Positions 17,189-25,831 are shown, counted from the stretch's first letter. The stretch is 57,479 nucleotides of DNA from an uncultured Bacteroidales bacterium (GCA_903901975.1 CAIUTB010000098.1:1-57479), one strand, 5' to 3'. Notes: a model not told the origin generated them from the sequence alone. Program-made: numbers and translations.

Positions 17189-17794
17189 TCATTTCCCATT
17201 ATTAATAAGCTCTATCTTTGTTCCATCCAGTTTTTCTATCTTTATATACCCATACTTCTTGGCAAAATAGATTAACCTGATATCGGTTTTACCATCTTCG
17301 GGTGGATAGAATTTGTAAACATTTTGATACAGCTTGCCATGTAACAATACTGTATCGAGGTGTACTGTGTCTGTTTGGGCTCCAAAATACTGCTTGTTAA
17401 AAGCATTAATTCCATAAGCACTTACTTGAAAATCTTTAGTTGCATTTCCAGAATCTCCTGTTCTGTAAACACGTATATTTGCAAACTCAAATCCTGTATT
17501 TTTGCCAAAAACCATCAAAGAACTACCATAAATATCTTCAATATTGATAATGCTCCAGGGATTTAGAGAAGAATGTATGTCAGTTGTTATAGTCACATGA
17601 ATGCTGTCAGTATCATTCAATAAATAAATAAGAGTATCTCTATATATAATTTTCACTCCTGTATAGGTGAGTGTGTCTTTATTAAAATACAAATAACTCA
17701 AGTCATCACTAGTAAATTGTCGATACCTTACAGGTTCATTCTTTTCACAAGCAACAAAAACTAATGAGAATAAAATAAATATCCATTTTTTCAT
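17189..17794 (-). CDS. Small lipoprotein, family 1 of the island
   Basis: Lipoprotein of 201 residues (MKKWIFILFSLVFVACEKNE, lipobox FVAC). No known domain; beta-rich, with no catalytic-looking motif. Paralog of 16151-16792, with matching blocks at the N-terminus, middle and C-terminus (YFAKKYGYIKIEKLDGT). The C-terminal block also resembles the VYFTY..GIIRYEYKDGRVYNL end of the family-2 lipoproteins, suggesting one superfamily. It starts 19 bp after the stop of the T9SS lipase gene 17814-20414, so the two are probably co-transcribed. Confidence 0.82.
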   Translation of the reverse strand: MKKWIFILFSLVFVACEKNEPVRYRQFTSDDLSYLYFNKDTLTYTGVKIIYRDTLIYLLNDTDSIHVTITTDIHSSLNPWSIINIEDIYGSSLMVFGKNTGFEFANIRVYRTGDSGNATKDFQVSAYGINAFNKQYFGAQTDTVHLDTVLLHGKLYQNVYKFYPPEDGKTDIRLIYFAKKYGYIKIEKLDGTKIELINNGK

Positions 17795-17813
17795 AATCGA
17801 CGTTGTTTTATGA

Positions 17814-20414
17814 TTATTTTTTTATGATTTTTTTAGTCATTATTTGTCCGTTAGTGTTTATAATTTTCAGCAAATAGATTCCCTTGGGTTGCTTGTTTAT
17901 ATAAATTCTCTTTACCAAACCTACATCTGCAATATCGCTATAAACTAAACTTCCCATTATGTTAAATAATTGAATCGTTACATTTTGGCAGTCGGGTTGA
18001 TCAATAGATATATTAAATTCACCATCGGTTGGATTTGGTGTTACTTTAATTCTATCCTGTTTTAATTCTGCAATAGGGGGTGAGGGGTTATTCGTCAATT
18101 TGTTATTAGATTCATTGATTGTAATATTGGAATTTTTATGCAATGATGACTTTACCATCATATTCATTTGGCTTGCCACTTGGCAAGAATAATCTTTAAT
18201 GTAAGCATGAAATGAGGAACCTGCCTTGACAGAAAATCCGGAACTTAACACAACAGATTCTCCTGCAGCAAATGTAACATTCGAATTATCTTTTATAATT
18301 ACATCCCCCTGTGTTCCACTCGTCACATTGCTGCCAGCAAATAGACTTTGATTTGCCTCATATTGTATCACCTTAGCAGAATATTGGGCGTTCTGTATAT
18401 ATACGAAATTTTTGTCTATCTGGCTTATTAACCAAGTAGCCATTTTTTCTGTAATTCCATCATTTATATGCTGATTATTTTTTCCTTCTGCATAAATAGC
18501 ATCAAAGGTTGTAATATTGTGATCGATTATTTCTGCTGCATCATTATGATTGGTTATATTCGAGCGAATATCATAAGTTAGAATATTGGAACTATTTATA
18601 TCCAGAGCACTCATGGTTGGGACAAAACATTCCTTACCTTCATAATTTAATCCAAGACCCAGTGCACTATTTAGTCCGTCAATGAGAGGCTTAATAATAG
18701 AATAATTGCCACCTGGTGCACTATCATAAGGTTTTGTATTATCCACGACAATATTTATATTATCCAATGAAGAAAATTTTGTAATTGAATTTTTATAAAT
18801 TATATTAATGTTTAATTTTAGTATCGTATCCAATTCATTATTAGGTAAAGGATCCATTTTTAGGGTTATTTTATATTGGTTTACTAAAGTGTTGATATCA
18901 ATGTATGGCTTTTCAATTTCATGACCATCCTGAATTGTTCCGTTTCCGCTTCCTTCTGATATAGCTATTTTCCGGCATTGTTGGGGATAACCGGTTGTTG
19001 TCAGTGAATTCAACTCGTTCTGAAAATCGAGCCTTAACTGATGTGGATAGGCTTTGTTGTTGTCTGTTGCAGAATAATGATAAACAAGCATTTGTTTTGC
19101 TGCGTCACAATCAATTTTGTACCGTTGAACTTGTATATCATACCATAATGGTATACCAAGCAGCCATAAATAAAAATGTATCTCATCTAATTGTTTTATC
19201 AAATACTGACTTGATAATGGAAAATATGCACCTTGATGTGGTGTATCAAAAGAAACATACAACCTTGTTTGGTGATTTTCATTGTTGTGTTCCATATAGG
19301 CTAAAGCGTATCTAGCTACAAGACCTCCCATGCTGGCACCTACTATCACCAGTTCGTTGGGCTCTGTTTTTTGCTGGTTAATTATATTTATCAGTTCCCT
19401 GAGCACCATTGCATTGGCTTGTATCTTTGCTCCACCGCTTGCAAAATCAAGCATAATTACATCATATCCCTTACTATTAAGCTTTTCAATAAGCGAGTCT
19501 TGATTTGCAATATTGTATAATGTGCTATCATCTAATCTATTTACATTCAACGGATCAAACCCCTCCACAAAGATTAATGGTTTTTTCAAAGTTCCATTGT
19601 TATTACATCCATACCATATTTTATAACTACCATAATATGTTGTGTCTTGATATGTTGCACTTACAGGTATAATTGAGTTTGAGGGTACATACGAAGGTGG
19701 CGTGGGTTCTATATTGATAGTTGTTTTACAAAAATAAACGTTATTATTGGAATGAGCTTCAATTTTAATGATTTTCTCACCATAGGATGAATATTCAACA
19801 GCATATTCATCATCAGGATAAAGTGTTACATAACCGTTCCCATCGTCAAAGTCGATACTGAGGGTTTGAATCTGTTCGTCCGTCTCGGTAAAAAACAAAC
19901 TTTCGTCTAAGAAAAATGAAGGTGATAACGATTTTACATTTTCTGTAAGTGTTGAAGCTATAAAACTCCGACCCTCGGTATAGGGTGTTTCGGATTGATT
20001 ACTACCATCCCAAAAATAATCATCATGATAACTCAACAGATTATCTGCAAAAGCGTTTGTCTTTATCAGATTACATTTTAAATTGATGAGGCCAAACGGA
20101 ATCTTATTTTGTGCTATATCAGCAGATATAATACCTGAAATAGTCTGTAAATCGGGCATATTACATGCTTTCAGATGAGCAAACTGAAGCCATGCGTACA
20201 TATATTTCCACCTGTCAGCAACTGCGCACGCTGAATCATTTATTCCTGTAAATTTCACGAATGAATCTTTGGGAATAACCATGTCATACAGTATTTTTGT
20301 TGACATACGTGTTGTGTCCAGTTTGGTGAACGCTTCCTTAAACGTTACATTCTGAGGGTAAATGTCCAACAACACTATCAACAAGTTTAAAATAATAATG
20401 AATCTTTTTTTCAT
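17814..20414 (-). CDS. T9SS-secreted alpha/beta-hydrolase (lipase-like), large
   Basis: Secreted protein of 866 residues: signal peptide (about 1-20), N-terminal region of unknown fold, alpha/beta-hydrolase domain with the nucleophile elbow GASMGG near residue 360 followed by LVARYALAYME, then a beta-rich linker (SVVLSSGFSVKAGSSFHAYI) and a C-terminal T9SS sorting domain (KVTPNPTDGEFNISI ... YLLKI). The hydrolase part resembles triacylglycerol lipase or PGAP1-like esterases; substrate unknown. It is a paralog of 25849-28023, which has a shorter N-terminal region. Two family-1 lipoprotein genes lie directly downstream. Confidence 0.85.
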   Translation of the reverse strand: MKKRFIIILNLLIVLLDIYPQNVTFKEAFTKLDTTRMSTKILYDMVIPKDSFVKFTGINDSACAVADRWKYMYAWLQFAHLKACNMPDLQTISGIISADIAQNKIPFGLINLKCNLIKTNAFADNLLSYHDDYFWDGSNQSETPYTEGRSFIASTLTENVKSLSPSFFLDESLFFTETDEQIQTLSIDFDDGNGYVTLYPDDEYAVEYSSYGEKIIKIEAHSNNNVYFCKTTINIEPTPPSYVPSNSIIPVSATYQDTTYYGSYKIWYGCNNNGTLKKPLIFVEGFDPLNVNRLDDSTLYNIANQDSLIEKLNSKGYDVIMLDFASGGAKIQANAMVLRELINIINQQKTEPNELVIVGASMGGLVARYALAYMEHNNENHQTRLYVSFDTPHQGAYFPLSSQYLIKQLDEIHFYLWLLGIPLWYDIQVQRYKIDCDAAKQMLVYHYSATDNNKAYPHQLRLDFQNELNSLTTTGYPQQCRKIAISEGSGNGTIQDGHEIEKPYIDINTLVNQYKITLKMDPLPNNELDTILKLNINIIYKNSITKFSSLDNINIVVDNTKPYDSAPGGNYSIIKPLIDGLNSALGLGLNYEGKECFVPTMSALDINSSNILTYDIRSNITNHNDAAEIIDHNITTFDAIYAEGKNNQHINDGITEKMATWLISQIDKNFVYIQNAQYSAKVIQYEANQSLFAGSNVTSGTQGDVIIKDNSNVTFAAGESVVLSSGFSVKAGSSFHAYIKDYSCQVASQMNMMVKSSLHKNSNITINESNNKLTNNPSPPIAELKQDRIKVTPNPTDGEFNISIDQPDCQNVTIQLFNIMGSLVYSDIADVGLVKRIYINKQPKGIYLLKIINTNGQIMTKKIIKK

Positions 20415-20445
20415 AATGAAATCATTTTTAGCGAATTGATAACGA

Positions 20446-20691
20446 TTATTTCTGATTCTTTTCCAGCACTTCTATCCGTTTCTGCTGTTCTATTACATAC
20501 AATGTCAGTTCCTCAATCTTCTGAAGCAGTTTATTTTGCATTTCACCCATATTCATGCCTTTGTTTTTTACTTCGGTAGCCGAAGGTACTTCGGGTAGGT
20601 GGTTGTTGACATTTACAAAACTTTCTTCTGTTTTGCAGGAAATAATATTATTCTCTTTAAATGTACAACAGTTGAATACAGTCATTAACAT
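20446..20691 (-). pseudogene. Orphan C-terminal fragment of a tail-fibre-like protein
   Basis: From about residue 24 on ([20 protein letters not shown], then [20 protein letters not shown]) the 81 residues match the C-terminal coiled coil of the intact protein at 28803-30125 almost residue for residue. The first 20 or so residues are unrelated, and there is no signal peptide. It is therefore best read as a truncated duplicate left by recombination, not a functional gene. It sits between a lipoprotein gene and the large lipase gene. Confidence 0.8.
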
Positions 20692-20830
20692 ATTTTATAC
20701 ACACTACTGATGCAATCATCCTTACTTATAAAATGTATATATTGCTTGACTTAGAATCTGAAAGAAAGGAAGACGATAAAACTATAAATCTTAATACTTT
20801 AAAAAGCTTGGAAATAATAGAACAATAAGC

Positions 20831-20857
20831 AATCCGATGACTTTAACTCATCGGATT
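20831..20857 (-). terminator. Duplicated terminator hairpin 1
   Basis: AATCCGATGA / TCATCGGATT, 10-bp perfect stem with loop CTTTAAC, 8 bp from the stop of lipoprotein gene 20866-21366. Related hairpins follow two sister genes (21867-21889 and 23008-23034). Confidence 0.75.
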
Positions 20858-20865
20858 ACTCTTTT

Positions 20866-21366
20866 TTATTTACTCACTAGGTTATACACTCTTCGGTCTT
20901 TGTATTCGTAACGGATGATACCATCATGATATGTGAAATATACATTATAAAGTATATTATCAGATGGTAAGTTTGTTACATAGACTATTGGATAAGTAAC
21001 TCCATGAAGCATATAGTTAGTTTTTATATTATGAACTAAGGATAAAACCGAATATTCATCATAACTAAAATTAACTCCAGTAGTACCAGCTGAAGAAATA
21101 TTGATTCTCAATAAAGTTGAATTTTGAATTATTCTATTATAAAAAATAGTAATGTAACGAAAGTAATCTCCTTCCAGAGTTTGACCCCACATATCCCTGA
21201 CATCTAAACATAAAGTATCAATTTTGCTGCTTGCACTATCCTTGAAACATATTGTATCATTACTTTTCAACAAAGGTATTTTATCCTTTGCTAAATCATG
21301 ATACTTATTTTGATTACATGAATACATCAAGCAACAATAACCAATTAAAAATATTAGCTTTTTCAT
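20866..21366 (-). CDS. Small lipoprotein, family 2 of the island (member 1)
   Basis: Lipoprotein of 166 residues (MKKLIFLIGYCCLMYSC, lipobox MYSC). No known domain. Member of a four-gene paralog set with 21904, 22468 and 23042. Common blocks are DKIPLLKSNDTICFKDSASS near the N-terminus, an aromatic central part with YFRYITIFYN, MLHGVTYPIVYV, and the C-terminal VYFTYHDGIIRYEYKDRRVY. Sequence identity between members is moderate and concentrated at both ends, with a variable middle. A TAAATTTG box at 21384-21391 precedes it. Confidence 0.82.
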   Translation of the reverse strand: MKKLIFLIGYCCLMYSCNQNKYHDLAKDKIPLLKSNDTICFKDSASSKIDTLCLDVRDMWGQTLEGDYFRYITIFYNRIIQNSTLLRINISSAGTTGVNFSYDEYSVLSLVHNIKTNYMLHGVTYPIVYVTNLPSDNILYNVYFTYHDGIIRYEYKDRRVYNLVSK

Positions 21367-21383
21367 TTTTTTAATATTTGTTG

Positions 21384-21391
21384 CAAATTTA
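21384..21391 (-). promoter_or_regulatory. Bacteroidetes-type -7 box
   Basis: TAAATTTG on the minus strand, 18 bp before the lipoprotein start at 21366. No clear -33 element. Confidence 0.45.
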
Positions 21392-21414
21392 CATTTTTCT
21401 TTTTATCTCCTACA

Positions 21415-21573
21415 TTAAATGAGTATAATTTTTTTTGTTTCAGTTTTATTTTCTAAAACCAAACTTATAAAATACACTCCTTTAGGCAATGTTCCAATAT
21501 TAATAATCTGATGATTAGTTGTAATCTGATCTTTAAAAACTACAATCCCATTGAGATTTGTTATAATATATTC
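21415..21573 (-). pseudogene. Remnant of a T9SS C-terminal sorting domain
   Basis: Reading the minus strand gives about 53 codons ending in a stop at 21415: EYIITNLNGIVVFKDQ, then INIGTLPKGVYFISLVLENK and TETKKIILI. This closely matches the last 50 residues of the T9SS cargo 23598-25703 (DISALPKGFYFISLYLNDK). Upstream the frame runs into a stop where a repeat element begins (from about 21574), so the rest of the gene is missing. No start codon or signal peptide is available. Confidence 0.8.
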
Positions 21574-21840
21574 AGAAGACGCCCGACCTCACGGATATGC
21601 TCATTAAATGCATAAATACTGCTTACTGCCACTGGGATTTGCAATCCCAGTTCTTGTATTCTTTGGATTTTAAATCCAGTAGCATATCCGGCTGTAAAGC
21701 GGATTTGTTTGTTTCGGATTGCAAATCCTTATAATACATACAGTTGGGATAAGCATAACTTGTCCCGACTATCGGGATCCCAACGACCAGCACCACCTTT
21801 TACTCTTTTAATTGAGAATATATCCGGCAGGGCGGGAGGT
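21574..21840. repeat. REP-like composite repeat with several GGATT palindromes
   Basis: Contains CTGGGATTTGCAATCCCAG (near 21638-21656), GGATTTTAAATCC (near 21665-21677), GGATTGCAAATCC (near 21716-21728), and CCCGACTATCGGG (near 21764-21776). It ends with the tail ACCTTTTACTCTTTT...ATATCCGGCAGGGCGGG at 21792-21839 (copy C of the 3'-flanking repeat). Short palindromes of this kind are typical of REP sequences mobilised by Y1 transposases. No coding sequence seen inside. Confidence 0.6.
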
Positions 21841-21866
21841 AGAGTCAAATAAAATATAAAAAATAC

Positions 21867-21889
21867 TCCGATGACCTTTACTCATCGGA
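21867..21889 (-). terminator. Duplicated terminator hairpin 2
   Basis: TCCGATGA / TCATCGGA with loop CCTTTAC, 14 bp from the stop of 21904-22422. Same family as the hairpin at 20831-20857. Confidence 0.7.
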
Positions 21890-21903
21890 ATCGGATTACT
21901 CTT

Positions 21904-22422
21904 TTATTTACTCACCAAATTATATACTCTGCCATCTTTGTATTCGTAACGGATAATACCATTGCTGAATGTATAATATACAGAATTGGGAATAGTATCA
22001 GGATAAAGATTATTATAATCATGGAAAATATGTACAGTTGAATAAGTAACACCACCTATATTTAAATTCATTCTTTTGCTATATACAAACTTTCTATTTG
22101 TAAAATAATTTTCTATTTGGAAATTGATATCTGATGAAGTATAGATGGGGGAAATATAAATACATAATAGTGTGTTTTTTAAATAAAATTTATTGTAGTA
22201 AATCTCAATATATTGCCAGTAATTATCCTCCATATCTTGATGCCAAATGTTCCTAACATCTAATTGAATTGTATCTATCTTATTACTAGCACTATCCTGA
22301 AAATAAACAATATCATTATTTTTCAATAAAGGTATTTTATCCTGAGGTATAGCATGATGGTAAGAATCATGACACGAATACAATAAGCAACAAGTTGAAA
22401 TGAAGATTATTAGCTTTTTCAT
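21904..22422 (-). CDS. Small lipoprotein, family 2 of the island (member 2)
   Basis: Lipoprotein of 172 residues starting MKKLIIFISTCCLLYSC (lipobox LYSC); the start at 22422 is taken because the nine extra upstream residues spoil the signal peptide. Paralog of 20866, 22468 and 23042: DKIPLLKNNDIVYFQDSASN, then a YWQYIEIYYNK block and GGVTYSTVHI, ending GIIRYEYKDGRVYNLVSK. The first half is very close to member 1, whereas the middle differs. Function unknown; the cell-envelope location is from the lipobox. Confidence 0.82.
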   Translation of the reverse strand: MKKLIIFISTCCLLYSCHDSYHHAIPQDKIPLLKNNDIVYFQDSASNKIDTIQLDVRNIWHQDMEDNYWQYIEIYYNKFYLKNTLLCIYISPIYTSSDINFQIENYFTNRKFVYSKRMNLNIGGVTYSTVHIFHDYNNLYPDTIPNSVYYTFSNGIIRYEYKDGRVYNLVSK

Positions 22423-22467
22423 CTTTTTTCGGAATCCAGTGACTCCCATTTTACTGAATAACTCCTT

Positions 22468-22989
22468 TTATTTAATTACCAGATTATACACCCTACCATC
22501 TTTATACTCATACCGGATAATACCCTTTTTATATGTGAAATATACATTATTGGGTATAGTGTCTGCACTATAATCTACTTTATTATAATGACCTATATAT
22601 ACAGTGGGATATGTAACAGCATTAAGAGTATAATTATTTTTAATATCATATTGTTGGTAAGATGGGTAGTTATAATCAATAAGAACAAACCTATCACCTC
22701 CGCCACTTGGACTAAGTGCAATACTAAAAAAGTGCAATTTGCTGTTTGATTTATTATAATAAAACTGAAGGTATTGAAGGTAATTTTTTTCTATTGTATA
22801 GTTCCAGAATTCTCCAGTAATTATATGAAATGTATCTGTTTTACTAATATTTAGGCTATCTCGAAAATAAAGAATATCATTATTACTCAACAAGGGTATT
22901 ATATCTTTGTTTATATATTCATGTTCGTCTACAGGCACACATGAAATCATTAAGCAACAAAATGAAATAAAGATTATTAGATTCTTCAT
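22468..22989 (-). CDS. Small lipoprotein, family 2 of the island (member 3)
   Basis: Lipoprotein of 173 residues (MKNLIIFISFCCLMISC, lipobox MISC). Blocks shared with its sisters are KDIIPLLSNNDILYFRDSLN, YLQYLQFYYNKS, LNAVTYPTVYIGHY and GIIRYEYKDGRVYNLVIK; the central part (ALSPSGGGDRFVLIDYNYP) is its own. It is separated from member 2 by 45 bp and from member 4 by 52 bp, so a common transcript is possible, with hairpins between. Confidence 0.82.
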   Translation of the reverse strand: MKNLIIFISFCCLMISCVPVDEHEYINKDIIPLLSNNDILYFRDSLNISKTDTFHIITGEFWNYTIEKNYLQYLQFYYNKSNSKLHFFSIALSPSGGGDRFVLIDYNYPSYQQYDIKNNYTLNAVTYPTVYIGHYNKVDYSADTIPNNVYFTYKKGIIRYEYKDGRVYNLVIK

Positions 22990-23007
22990 AAAAATAGAAC
23001 AATAAAT

Positions 23008-23034
23008 AATCCAATGACTTTAAATCATTGGATT
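23008..23034 (-). terminator. Duplicated terminator hairpin 3
   Basis: AATCCAATGA / TCATTGGATT, 10-bp perfect stem with loop CTTTAAA, 7 bp from the stop of 23042-23551. Compared with the copy at 20831-20857 one G-C pair has become A-T on both arms, a compensatory change. Confidence 0.75.
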
Positions 23035-23041
23035 ACTGCTT

Positions 23042-23551
23042 TTATTTTCTTATAAGATTATATGCTCTACCATCTTTATATTCATAGCGAATGATGCCAT
23101 AATTATAGTTAAAGTAAACGCAGTTTGGTATTGTATCTCCAACAGTAACAAGTTGATCCTGAATTTTGTAAACATTATTATATGTAATTCCATTTATAGT
23201 GAAATTGACAGGGTTATTACCTGTATTAAAATCAGATTCTGAAAATAATATACTGAAAGAAGCATAGCCTTCAGCATGTGAACTAATATTAAAATGCAAA
23301 AATGTTGTCTTTTGGCTTGGTTTTACATAATAAACAATTATATATCTAAAATAATTACGTTCTATAGTTTGAGCCCAATAATCCTTAACGTTTAAATTAA
23401 ATGTATCCAATTTATTATTCATAGTATTTTGAAAATAAACTACCTCATTATTCTTGAATAATGGACTTTTATCACCAGGCAAGTCATATTTGTCATCCTG
23501 ACAAGAGTATAACATAAATAGTACTAATAAATAGGTTATTGCTTTTTTCAT
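23042..23551 (-). CDS. Small lipoprotein, family 2 of the island (member 4)
   Basis: Lipoprotein of 169 residues starting MKKAITYLLVLFMLYSC, lipobox LYSC, with an acidic stretch right after the Cys (QDDKYD) that may act as a surface-export signal, as in some Bacteroidetes lipoproteins. The start at 23551 is preferred to an in-frame ATG at 23587 because it begins the signal peptide. Common blocks: DKSPLFKNNEVVYFQNTMNN, YFRYIIVYYVK, INGITYNNVY, and GIIRYEYKDGRAYNLIRK. It lies 46 bp downstream of the T9SS cargo gene 23598-25703. Confidence 0.82.
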   Translation of the reverse strand: MKKAITYLLVLFMLYSCQDDKYDLPGDKSPLFKNNEVVYFQNTMNNKLDTFNLNVKDYWAQTIERNYFRYIIVYYVKPSQKTTFLHFNISSHAEGYASFSILFSESDFNTGNNPVNFTINGITYNNVYKIQDQLVTVGDTIPNCVYFNYNYGIIRYEYKDGRAYNLIRK

Positions 23552-23597
23552 AAAATTTTGTTTGAATTTAATATATAATGAAGACATAGTAATTTGT

Positions 23598-25703
23598 TTA
23601 ATTTAATATTATTTTTTTTGTTACTGTTTTGTCATTTAAATACAAACTGATAAAGTAAAAGCCTTTGGGTAATGCAGATATATCAATCACTTGATTATTT
23701 GAATTAATACAATCTCTGCTGACTACAACACCATTTGAATTTGCAACACGATAGTTGAAAGGAAAATTAGAACTATTTGCTGATATTTCAAATTTTCCTT
23801 TACTTGGATTCGGATAGATTGAAATATTGATGTTGGTTGATTGAATATCATCCAGTGATGTTTCAGTATTATCGTTGCTAATATTTTTTTTTCTGCTCAT
23901 CGATTGTGGAGATGGAGGCATAACATAAATACTACCATCGTAATTGTTTGGACGCGTACCGGCATAAGCTACAAACTTTTTATTACCTGTACTACTAGCA
24001 CTAAATCCGGGTTGAAGTTTTATCTGTTGTTTAGCTCTGTATGTAACATTGTTTCCTATTACTGAAGCTGTAGATTCTATGATTTTAGCATATTGCGAAT
24101 AGGTTCTTCTGTCAACATCTGTAGTTGTAATATTTAACGAACGGATATCTTCCTTGCGGAAAGCAATGTAATACAAATTATGCAACATCATGTAATCCAA
24201 TCCATTAAAAGCCGCATAAGCATCCGTTGTAGTTTTTGTCATATCTTCCGCTGCTTGATCGGGTTGCTGATTAATGGTTTTACCTAAATGTTCTGGCCAT
24301 AAACAACGAGATATAGAAGTCCAATCAGTAACACCACAGTTAGTTGCCGGGCCACCAGAAGGGGCCGAATTAAGCAAACCCTGATAAATGGAAGTTTCTG
24401 AATTATATTTAGTATCCTCAACTCCTAATATCCTATAATCTGGGTCGTGCATCACCAAATTAATAAGAGGAAGATGTTCGGATATGTATGTGGTTTTTGT
24501 ATTATGTCTATTATAGAAGGAGCAATTCCCATAATAATACCATTGATCACGTTGTTGTCTTAGTTCATCAAATGCAGTAGCAGTATTAGTCGAAACATTT
24601 CCGATACATGCAAGTGTTCGAATCAAATCAAACTTAGTAAAAAGAGAGTCTGAACTTGGAAACATGGTATTTCTGAAATAAGCATCTGTGAAAATTGCAT
24701 TTAACATTGAAAATGTGTTAACATCACCAAAGCTATAGTAATTAGCTAAATTTTCACCCGTTATTGCTTGTCCGGCGAAAACGATACCATGGCTTAGTAT
24801 AGCTACACTTCCATCCTTTCCGTTTCCTTCTAAAACAGGTGTATTAGTAACAGGATTGAATAATACCCAATGTGTTAAAGCAAAATCAAAAATTCCTAAT
24901 ACGTTTATTACGCTAGTTAAATCGCTGTATTGCATACTATTAATATAACGTTTCACAATATCCTTTGCCCACATCGAAAAATCAACTGTTTTTTGGGTCG
25001 TATTCATTATTCCTTTATTGGTTAAATAGGATACGATACTATCATTAATAACACAGGGTAAATTAGTTATTGATTCTGTACCTATTAATAGCTTGCTGAT
25101 TAAACCTAATCCTAGCATTCTATGTTCGATAATGTCCTGACTATTTGCTTCCTTATACGAACAATGACCGTTAAGATTACTGTTTTGTACTAGAAAACCA
25201 TCACATTGACTTATTTTAGCATCAAAATGACTTTTATATTTCGTCCAAAAATCCGATGAAACATCATCGCGTAGCGAAAAACCATTTATATCACCGTCGT
25301 TAATTGCTCCTCCTCTGAAATACGATTCAGAAAAATAATCCAATCGTTCTAAGGCAAGCATGGCATAATAGAGTTCTTTCAAGGTTACGGAATAATCCTG
25401 TCCATTGTTTTTCAAAATCCACAGTTCAGTGGCTAGCACCGATAAGTATTGACTCATATTACTATTCTCATCTCCCCAACAGATTCTATTGTTTATAAAT
25501 GTCAAGTTTTGAGGGTCGTTATAGAAAATCTCAGCTGCCGGAATATTTACTCCTGGATCCATCACATTTTCACTTACTACCATAAACTTTTCCCGTAGCC
25601 TATTGCGGTAGTCCCAGTATTTCGTTAGATTATCCTGCTGATTTTGGCAATAAAAAGGCATTGCCAAAAGTAGCAAAAATAATCCGGCTATTATTTTTTT
25701 CAT
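23598..25703 (-). CDS. T9SS-secreted protein of unknown function
   Basis: Secreted protein of 701 residues: signal peptide (MKKIIAGLFLLLLAMPFYCQ), a long mainly helical region (about 25-520) with conserved-looking blocks such as LKELYYAMLALERLDYFSES and GDINGFSLRDDVSSDFW, a short beta linker with VTYRAKQQIKLQPGFSASS, and a C-terminal T9SS sorting domain (SIYPNPSKGKFEISA ... ALPKGFYFISLYLN). No catalytic motif is recognised. The linker module also precedes the sorting domain in both lipases of the island. Four family-2 lipoprotein genes follow it downstream. Confidence 0.8.
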   Translation of the reverse strand: MKKIIAGLFLLLLAMPFYCQNQQDNLTKYWDYRNRLREKFMVVSENVMDPGVNIPAAEIFYNDPQNLTFINNRICWGDENSNMSQYLSVLATELWILKNNGQDYSVTLKELYYAMLALERLDYFSESYFRGGAINDGDINGFSLRDDVSSDFWTKYKSHFDAKISQCDGFLVQNSNLNGHCSYKEANSQDIIEHRMLGLGLISKLLIGTESITNLPCVINDSIVSYLTNKGIMNTTQKTVDFSMWAKDIVKRYINSMQYSDLTSVINVLGIFDFALTHWVLFNPVTNTPVLEGNGKDGSVAILSHGIVFAGQAITGENLANYYSFGDVNTFSMLNAIFTDAYFRNTMFPSSDSLFTKFDLIRTLACIGNVSTNTATAFDELRQQRDQWYYYGNCSFYNRHNTKTTYISEHLPLINLVMHDPDYRILGVEDTKYNSETSIYQGLLNSAPSGGPATNCGVTDWTSISRCLWPEHLGKTINQQPDQAAEDMTKTTTDAYAAFNGLDYMMLHNLYYIAFRKEDIRSLNITTTDVDRRTYSQYAKIIESTASVIGNNVTYRAKQQIKLQPGFSASSTGNKKFVAYAGTRPNNYDGSIYVMPPSPQSMSRKKNISNDNTETSLDDIQSTNINISIYPNPSKGKFEISANSSNFPFNYRVANSNGVVVSRDCINSNNQVIDISALPKGFYFISLYLNDKTVTKKIILN

Positions 25704-25732
25704 ATTTCTCTCATTTTTAAAGTAAATGATTA

Positions 25733-25831
25733 TTATTTCTGATTCTTTTCCAATGCTTCTATCCGTTTCTGTTGCTCAATCACATATAGCGTCAATTCTT
25801 CAATTTTCTGTAGCAGTTTATTTTGCATCTC
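25733..25831 (-). pseudogene. Second orphan fragment of the tail-fibre-like coiled coil
   Basis: Minus-strand codons from 25831 to the stop at 25733 read [20 protein letters not shown], then QKRIEALEKNQK. This equals the last 32 residues of the fragment at 20446-20691 except for one residue, and is near-identical to the end of 28803-30125. There is no gene body; the homology begins abruptly 17 bp after the stop of the lipase gene 25849-28023, marking a recombination joint. Confidence 0.8.

Noticed and set aside
20446-20691. A functional small gene of 81 residues
   Set aside because: Its homology is only to the coiled-coil end of a larger protein, and it has no signal peptide or promoter.
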